From positions 20,999 through 38,552 of the forward strand of contig CAJUJV010000006.1 of the NCBI GenBank assembly GCA_910586845.1: a stretch of 17,554 nucleotides of DNA, given 5' to 3'. The position numbers and the translations under genes were made by a program. The notes below the pieces were generated by a model. That model searched no databases. It worked only from the letters and a program-made list of their open reading frames with translations, and had not been told where the DNA came from. Below, piece after piece: positions 12,804 through 17,554 of this stretch; within the stretch, counting starts at the first letter, position 1; every line of letters starts with the position of its first letter. The stretch comes from an uncultured Hungatella sp. GTDB lineage: Bacteria > Bacillota > Clostridia > Lachnospirales > Lachnospiraceae.

Positions 12804-12850
12804 TCCCTTTTACCGGATTCAGGCTTTCGGAACCTGCAGCTGCTCCCGGA

Positions 12851-14218
12851 TCACAGATACCCTATGGCCTCCCTCACATTCCTTACCCCCACAAGCCTGA
12901 TCTTATCTGTGCTTTTCATTTTATCCAGACAGATCTGCGGAAGGATACAGGCCTCAAATCCCAGCTTCATCGCCTCATTGACCCTCTGCTCTGCCATAGA
13001 TACGGCCCGGACCTCCCCGGACAGCCCTACTTCGCCGAACACCACGGTCTTTTCATCCACAGGCCGGTCCTTCAGACTGGACACCAGAGCCATGATGATG
13101 GACAGGTCCAGAGCCGGCTCATTCATCTTCATCCCGCCTGCGATGTTCACATAGGCATCATACCGGGACATCTCATAGTGGCACCGTTTCTCCAGTACAG
13201 CCATGAGAAGATTAACCCGGTTGTGGTCGGTTCCCGCCGCCGTCCTTCTGGGGATTCCCAGATTAGACTGAGTCACCAGAGCCTGCACCTCTAAAAGCAT
13301 GGGTCTCGTACCTTCCATGGCGCAGGCCACCACGGCTCCGGAGGCTCCCTCCGGCCTGCCATCCAGCATAAATTCCGACGGATTCTCCACCTCCGCCAGC
13401 CCCTGCTCTCTCATCTCAAAGACTCCGATCTCATTGGTGGAGCCGAAACGGTTCTTCACTCCTCTCAGGATCCGGTAGGAGGCATGGCGGTCTCCTTCGA
13501 AGTAGAGGACCGTATCCACCATGTGTTCCAGAACCCTGGGGCCTGCCACCACTCCCTCCTTTGTCACATGGCCTACGATGAAGATGGTGATCCCTTCTCC
13601 CTTGGCGATCTGCATCAGAAGATTGGTAGACTCTCTCACCTGACTGACGCTTCCCGGAGCCGAAGCGATCTCCTCCCTGTACATGGTCTGGATAGAATCG
13701 ATAATCACAATGTCCGGTTTCTCCTGGGAAAGGACCTGCTGGATATGGTCCAGACTGGTCTCGCACAGGAATTTCAGTTCCCCCGTCATCTGGCCGATGC
13801 GGTTGGCCCGAAGCTTGATCTGCTTTAAGGACTCCTCCCCTGAGATATACAGGACCTTCTGGCCTGCGGCTGCCAGATTGCGGCATACCTGCAGAAGCAG
13901 TGTGGACTTGCCGATGCCCGGATCGCCTCCTACCAGGACCAGGGAACCGGAGACCACTCCGCCCCCCAGAACCCGGTCCAGCTCCTGATACCCGGTGGTC
14001 ACCCGGTCTTTCTCCTCCACGGAGATCTCCGACAGAAGGGCCGGCCTGGCTTTTATAAGCGGAGGCCTTCTGGCGGTCCCGGTCTGGGATGTCCGGGGGC
14101 CTGTGGGCTCCTCCACCATGGTATTCCACTCCTTGCAGGCCGGACACTGGCCGGCCCATTTGGCGGACTCATACCCGCACTCTCTGCAGAAAAACGCCGT
14201 TGTTTTTGCTTTTGCCAT
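12851..14218 (-). CDS. radA: DNA repair/recombination protein RadA (Sms)
   Basis: A 455-residue protein complete from zinc finger to C-terminus. C11, C14, C25 and C28 form the N-terminal zinc motif (CRECGYESAKWAGQCPAC). The RecA-like ATPase has Walker A GGDPGIGKST (97-106), Walker B DIVIIDSIQ (169-177) and the RadA-specific KNRFGSTNE (255-263). The C-terminal third is the Lon-protease-like domain (IPRRTAAGTDHNRVNLLMAVLEK and GEVGLSGEVRAV). RadA drives branch migration of recombination intermediates as a hexameric helicase. The start at 14218 is chosen because GGAGGAAACT precedes it and the zinc finger follows directly; ATG 14230 upstream lies inside that site. It lies downstream of clpC with one small gene between. 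Confidence 0.96.
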   Translation of the reverse strand: MAKAKTTAFFCRECGYESAKWAGQCPACKEWNTMVEEPTGPRTSQTGTARRPPLIKARPALLSEISVEEKDRVTTGYQELDRVLGGGVVSGSLVLVGGDPGIGKSTLLLQVCRNLAAAGQKVLYISGEESLKQIKLRANRIGQMTGELKFLCETSLDHIQQVLSQEKPDIVIIDSIQTMYREEIASAPGSVSQVRESTNLLMQIAKGEGITIFIVGHVTKEGVVAGPRVLEHMVDTVLYFEGDRHASYRILRGVKNRFGSTNEIGVFEMREQGLAEVENPSEFMLDGRPEGASGAVVACAMEGTRPMLLEVQALVTQSNLGIPRRTAAGTDHNRVNLLMAVLEKRCHYEMSRYDAYVNIAGGMKMNEPALDLSIIMALVSSLKDRPVDEKTVVFGEVGLSGEVRAVSMAEQRVNEAMKLGFEACILPQICLDKMKSTDKIRLVGVRNVREAIGYL

Positions 14219-14257
14219 AGTTTCCTCCATCTCCCGCCGCCAGGCCGTGCCGGCGGC

Positions 14258-14286
14258 AAAAAGGGGGACTGGTTTCCCGGCCCCCC
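14258..14286 (-). terminator. Short terminator-like hairpin upstream of radA
   Basis: On the minus strand a run of G (14286-14281) and CCCCC (14267-14263) form a stem of at least 5 bp with a 13-nt loop, followed by TTTTT (14262-14258). It lies after the stop of the unknown gene and 40 bp before radA, so it may lower read-through into radA. Confidence 0.5.
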
Positions 14287-14295
14287 GCAAACATG

Positions 14296-14709
14296 TTATC
14301 TTTTTTCGATCCTGACACCTACTGCAGCGCCTTCGCTCAGCTCCACGCTCACATTCATCTTACCGCTCATATTCGTAGCCATATCTCCTGCCGGCACGCC
14401 GTCCACCAGCACTTCATACTCCGTGTCGTCTTCCAGCTGTACGGTGATCTGGGCATCTTTGTCTCCCTCTACCTTAAACTCGACCCCCCAGTCCGCGGCA
14501 GTAAAGCCGGAGACCGCGGTTCCCGGAACCGATTCATACACAAACATGCCGTTTCTCTCAAGTTTGGTAATCTCGTGACAGGTTTTTACCTTATACAGGT
14601 CCGCCTGGTGCTCGAAATTATCCAGTTTCGCCTTTTTGGCCAATTTGTAGTTGCCGAAACTGATGGTTCCGTCGGCTTCGGAACGGATCAATTCTTCAAT
14701 AACCGACAT
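14296..14709 (-). CDS. Conserved small protein of unknown function between clpC and radA
   Basis: A 137-residue protein beginning MSVIEELIRSEADGTISFGNY, with AGGAGGG upstream as a strong ribosome site. It has no signal peptide or membrane segment. The first 50 residues are charged and mixed; the rest alternates hydrophobic and polar residues (AQITVQLEDDTEYEVLVDG, GKMNVSVELSEGAAVGVRIEKR), suggesting a beta-rich domain. I recall similar clostridial proteins annotated 'endosialidase', but nothing here shows such a catalytic site, so no enzyme function is assigned. It is 105 bp downstream of clpC and 77 bp upstream of radA on the same strand. The position suggests a role linked to stress or envelope proteostasis, but that is only context. 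Confidence 0.8.
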   Translation of the reverse strand: MSVIEELIRSEADGTISFGNYKLAKKAKLDNFEHQADLYKVKTCHEITKLERNGMFVYESVPGTAVSGFTAADWGVEFKVEGDKDAQITVQLEDDTEYEVLVDGVPAGDMATNMSGKMNVSVELSEGAAVGVRIEKR

Positions 14710-14814
14710 GATTTTTCCCTCCTGGTATTTTACCTATGTTTCTTTTTGTCATGGCGGGAGCTCTGCTCCCTGTAATCAGTATACACGAAAGTTCTCCAAA
14801 TGGGTAGTCTGTTT

Positions 14815-17274
14815 TTACTGCTTTTGCAGGATCTCTGTCCGGAAGACCAGTCCCTCTTCTCCTCTGGTCACTTCCACGTCGTCGCCTTCTTTTACCGCCC
14901 CGTCCAGGATCTGCTCTGCCAGTTTGTCCTCCACCAGACTCTGGATCGTCCGGCGCAGAGGGCGGGCGCCGTACTTGGGATCGTATCCCTTCTCGATCAG
15001 ATATTCTCTTCCTTCCTCTGTCATGCGGATGGAGATGTTCATCTGCTGGCGGGTCCGTCTGCTGATGGTGTCCAGCATAATGGCGACGATCTCCTTCATG
15101 TTCTCCTTGCTGAGAGGATGGAATACCATCACTTCATCGATACGGTTGATAAATTCGGGCTTGAAGATCCTCTTCACTTCCTCCATGACCCGTTCTTTCA
15201 TGAAACGGTAATTTTCCTGCTCGTCGTCAACAGACACGAAGCCCAGACGTTTGGGCGATATGATGTTCTCGGCCCCCGCATTGGAAGTCATGATGAGAAT
15301 GGTATTTTTAAAATTGATCTTCCTCCCCTGGGCATCGGTGATATGTCCGTCATCCAGAACCTGAAGCAGAATATTGAATACATCGGGATGAGCCTTCTCG
15401 ATCTCGTCGAACAGGATGACCGAATAGGGATTTCTGCGGACCTTTTCGCTCAGCTGTCCCCCCTCATCGTATCCTACATATCCCGGCGGAGAACCGATCA
15501 TCTTGGAGACGCTGTGTTTCTCCATATATTCGGACATGTCCACCCGGATCAGTGCGTTCTCCGTGCCGAACATAGCTTCCGCCAGAGCCTTGCACAGCTC
15601 TGTCTTTCCCACGCCTGTGGGCCCCAGAAACAGGAAGGAACCGATAGGCCGTTTGGGATCTTTCAGCCCTACCCGGCCGCGGCGGATGGCTCTGGCCACG
15701 GCCGTCACGGCCTCGTCCTGTCCCACGACTCTCTCGTGGAGAATGGACTCCAGCTTTTTAAGGCGTTCCGACTCTTCCTCCTCCAGCTTTTTCACCGGGA
15801 TCTTGGTCCAGCCCGACACCACGTCCGCGATCTCGTTCTCACCTACCACCAGTCTGCGGCTGGTCTTCTCCTTCTGCCATTTATCCCGGACTTTCTCGAT
15901 CTTTTCCCGTCTCTTCTGCTGCTTTTTCTTAATGTCTCCTGCTTTCTCGTAGGCTTCCGCCTTGATGGCGGCTTCCTTCTGCCGCTCCAGGGCCTCGATC
16001 TCCTGCTCCAGCTCTTTGATCTGGGCCGGCTCCACAAAACTGGTAAGTCTCAGCTTGGAGGAAGCCTCATCGATCAGGTCGATGGCTTTATCCGGAAGGA
16101 AACGGTCGTTGATGTATCTGGCGGACATCTTTACTGCCGCTTTCAGAGCCTCGTCGGTAATCCGGACTCTGTGGTGGTCTTCATAGCGGCACCTGAGCCC
16201 TTTCAAAATCTCATAAGTCTCCTCCTCCGAAGGCTCTTCCACGGTCACGGGCTGGAAACGACGCTCCAACGCGGAATCTTTCTCAATATATTTGCGGTAT
16301 TCCTCGATGGTGGTAGCCCCGATCAGCTGAACCTCTCCTCTGGCCAGGGACGGTTTTAAGATATTGGAGGCATCGATGGCTCCCTCCGCTCCCCCTGCGC
16401 CGATAATGGTATGGATCTCGTCGATAAACAGAAGGACCTCTCCGTCTTCTATAACCTCCGCCAGGACCCGCTTGATCCGCTCCTCAAATTCTCCCCTGTA
16501 CTTGGACCCTGCCACCATGCCGGACAGGTCCAGAGTCATGACTCTTTTCTTCGCGATGGTTTCCGGCACATTGCCCTCGGCTATCATCTGAGCCAGGCCT
16601 TCCACTACGGCGGTCTTTCCCACTCCCGGTTCTCCTATGAGACAGGGATTGTTCTTGGTCCGGCGGCTTAAAATCTGGATCACTCTCTGGATCTCCTGCT
16701 CCCGCCCGATGACCGGGTCCAGCTTCCCCTCTCCTGCCAGAGCCGTCAGGTCCCTGCTGTAATTGTCGAGAGTCTGAGTAGCCGCCTTCCCTCTGGAATT
16801 CCTGCCTGCCTGAAACTCCTCCCTGCCTGAAGGAACGTCTTCTCCCATGGCGGCCAGCAGATCCACATACAGTCTCTGGATGCTGACGCCCATGGTGTTC
16901 AGCAGTCTGGAAGCCACGCAGTCATTTTCCCGGATCATGGCGATCAGCATGTGCTCTGTACCGATGAGAGGTGCCTTAAATCTCACTGCCTCCCTGTAGC
17001 TGTTCTCGATCACTCTCTTGGCACTTGGAGTGTAGGTGTTCTGTTCCACCGTGCGCACAGCCTGGTTAGGCGTGATCAGCTGTTTCACCAGCTCCATCAC
17101 CTTCTCTACCTTTACTCCGCATTCATCCAGAACCCGGGCGGCCACCCCGGTTCCCTCCTGCAGAAGGCCGATCAGCAGATGCTCTGTTCCCACATAGGTA
17201 TGGCCCAAAGACTCGGCCGCATCTACCGCCAGCCCGATGGCCTCTCTGGCCTTGGCAGTAAATCGATCTATCAT
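14815..17274 (-). CDS. clpC: ATP-dependent Clp protease ATP-binding subunit ClpC
   Basis: A 819-residue Hsp100 unfoldase that feeds substrates to ClpP in the cytoplasm. Order of domains: two Clp-N repeats (about 1-145); AAA-1 with Walker A GEPGVGKT (214-221) and Walker B FIDEIH (283-288); a coiled-coil/UVR-type middle domain (about 411-470, ALERQKEAAIKAEAYEKAGD); AAA-2 with Walker A GPTGVGKT (551-558) and Walker B LFDEIE (621-626). An LGF loop (677-679) is the expected ClpP contact, and a C-terminal D2-small domain follows. Translation starts at ATG 17274 with AAAGGAGAA upstream; the longer frame to 17319 has no family support. The usual Bacillus order ctsR-mcsA-mcsB-clpC is not seen immediately upstream, and I see no CtsR-type heptad repeat in the 41-bp gap. 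Confidence 0.96.
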   Translation of the reverse strand: MIDRFTAKAREAIGLAVDAAESLGHTYVGTEHLLIGLLQEGTGVAARVLDECGVKVEKVMELVKQLITPNQAVRTVEQNTYTPSAKRVIENSYREAVRFKAPLIGTEHMLIAMIRENDCVASRLLNTMGVSIQRLYVDLLAAMGEDVPSGREEFQAGRNSRGKAATQTLDNYSRDLTALAGEGKLDPVIGREQEIQRVIQILSRRTKNNPCLIGEPGVGKTAVVEGLAQMIAEGNVPETIAKKRVMTLDLSGMVAGSKYRGEFEERIKRVLAEVIEDGEVLLFIDEIHTIIGAGGAEGAIDASNILKPSLARGEVQLIGATTIEEYRKYIEKDSALERRFQPVTVEEPSEEETYEILKGLRCRYEDHHRVRITDEALKAAVKMSARYINDRFLPDKAIDLIDEASSKLRLTSFVEPAQIKELEQEIEALERQKEAAIKAEAYEKAGDIKKKQQKRREKIEKVRDKWQKEKTSRRLVVGENEIADVVSGWTKIPVKKLEEEESERLKKLESILHERVVGQDEAVTAVARAIRRGRVGLKDPKRPIGSFLFLGPTGVGKTELCKALAEAMFGTENALIRVDMSEYMEKHSVSKMIGSPPGYVGYDEGGQLSEKVRRNPYSVILFDEIEKAHPDVFNILLQVLDDGHITDAQGRKINFKNTILIMTSNAGAENIISPKRLGFVSVDDEQENYRFMKERVMEEVKRIFKPEFINRIDEVMVFHPLSKENMKEIVAIMLDTISRRTRQQMNISIRMTEEGREYLIEKGYDPKYGARPLRRTIQSLVEDKLAEQILDGAVKEGDDVEVTRGEEGLVFRTEILQKQ

Positions 17275-17315
17275 AATACATGTTCTCCTTTCATGGTACC
17301 CTTCAGGGGTTTGTG

Positions 17316-17554
17316 TCATACGGCCGCAAGCTCCGGAAGTTCGCTTCTCAAATACGCCGCTCTGGCCATATCCAGCTCCGTTTTATCCAGAGGGCGCTCG
17401 GACAGCTTCTGCAGATTCGCTGTCTGGATGCCCAGCATGAGACGGAAGACGGGACATGGTTCCTCCATCCTGATCAGTCCGTCACAGACTCCTGCCATCA
17501 GCTGGGACAAAAACGTCATGGCATCCTTCATAGTCAGCCTTCTGGCATATTTCA
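17316..17554 (-). CDS. Unidentified ORF upstream of clpC, possibly incomplete
   Basis: A frame ending at TGA 17316-17318 is open to the window edge. An internal ATG at 17531 with AGAAGG upstream would give 71 residues (MKDAMTFLSQLMAGVCDGLIRM and onward), but KYARRLT precedes it in frame, so the protein may begin outside the window. The sequence looks helical and amphipathic with no recognisable motif and no similarity I know to McsB or CtsR. It ends 41 bp before clpC on the same strand and may be cotranscribed. Function unknown. Confidence 0.55.
   Translation of the reverse strand, partial: KYARRLTMKDAMTFLSQLMAGVCDGLIRMEEPCPVFRLMLGIQTANLQKLSERPLDKTELDMARAAYLRSELPELAAV

Noticed and set aside
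14756..14770. GGGAGC-TCT-GCTCCC hairpin between clpC and the unknown gene as a terminator
   Set aside because: On the minus strand it is followed by GCCATGACAAAAAG, with no T run; it may be a processing or regulatory hairpin, but support is too thin.
14800..16359. A 519-codon plus-strand open frame
   Set aside because: It is antisense to clpC, which is unambiguous. The Leu/His/Phe-rich composition reflects the complement of clpC codons.

Overview
The window looks like chromosomal DNA of a Clostridia-class Firmicute, most likely a Lachnospiraceae-type gut anaerobe. Evidence: ClpC- and RadA-type housekeeping proteins, AGGAGG-type ribosome binding sites, sigma-A promoters close to TTGACA-N17-TATAAT, intrinsic terminators, an HPr-like protein and a PadR regulator. 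Base composition is moderate, with one strikingly AT-rich regulatory island (about 3775-3950). No mobile element, CRISPR array or rRNA is visible. Most of it is ordinary chromosome; the interesting material lies in the regulatory intergenic regions and in a few divergent paralogues.

Layout: (1) 1-1025 (-), N-terminal part of a circularly permuted ATP-grasp enzyme cut by the window edge. (2) 1167-3712 (-), a marR - ABC ATPase - compact FtsX-type permease operon closed by a strong terminator. (3) 3713-3959, an AT-rich divergent control region with two copies of a near-palindrome, the likely MarR operators. (4) 3960-6524 (+), a MalY/PatB-type PLP enzyme and an APC amino acid permease. (5) 6675-9053 (-), a RecB/Cas4-like nuclease fused to an XPD/DinG-type helicase. 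(6) 9240-9482 (-), a histidine-free HPr-like protein with a palindrome filling its promoter spacer. (7) 9725-10333 (-), 5-formyltetrahydrofolate cyclo-ligase, preceded by two tandem 84-bp structured repeat units and by a promoter/terminator pair that defines a putative small RNA of about 147 nt. (8) 10806-10876 (+), tRNA-Trp(CCA). (9) 11008-12742 (-), a PadR regulator overlapping a SEDS (FtsW/RodA-like) protein that seems to have lost the catalytic aspartate. (10) 12851-17274 (-), radA, a conserved gene of unknown function and clpC, with an unidentified ORF running off the right edge.

How the parts may work together (inference): the MarR protein probably controls its own exporter-like ABC operon and the divergent lyase/permease pair. 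The PadR-SEDS pair looks like a regulated envelope module in which a non-catalytic SEDS protein may act as a scaffold or sensor. clpC, the unknown gene and radA form a stress/proteostasis and recombination-repair cluster. The best candidates for something undescribed are the degenerate SEDS-PadR module, the tandem structured elements with the small-RNA candidate upstream of the folate enzyme, and the His-less HPr with its promoter operator.
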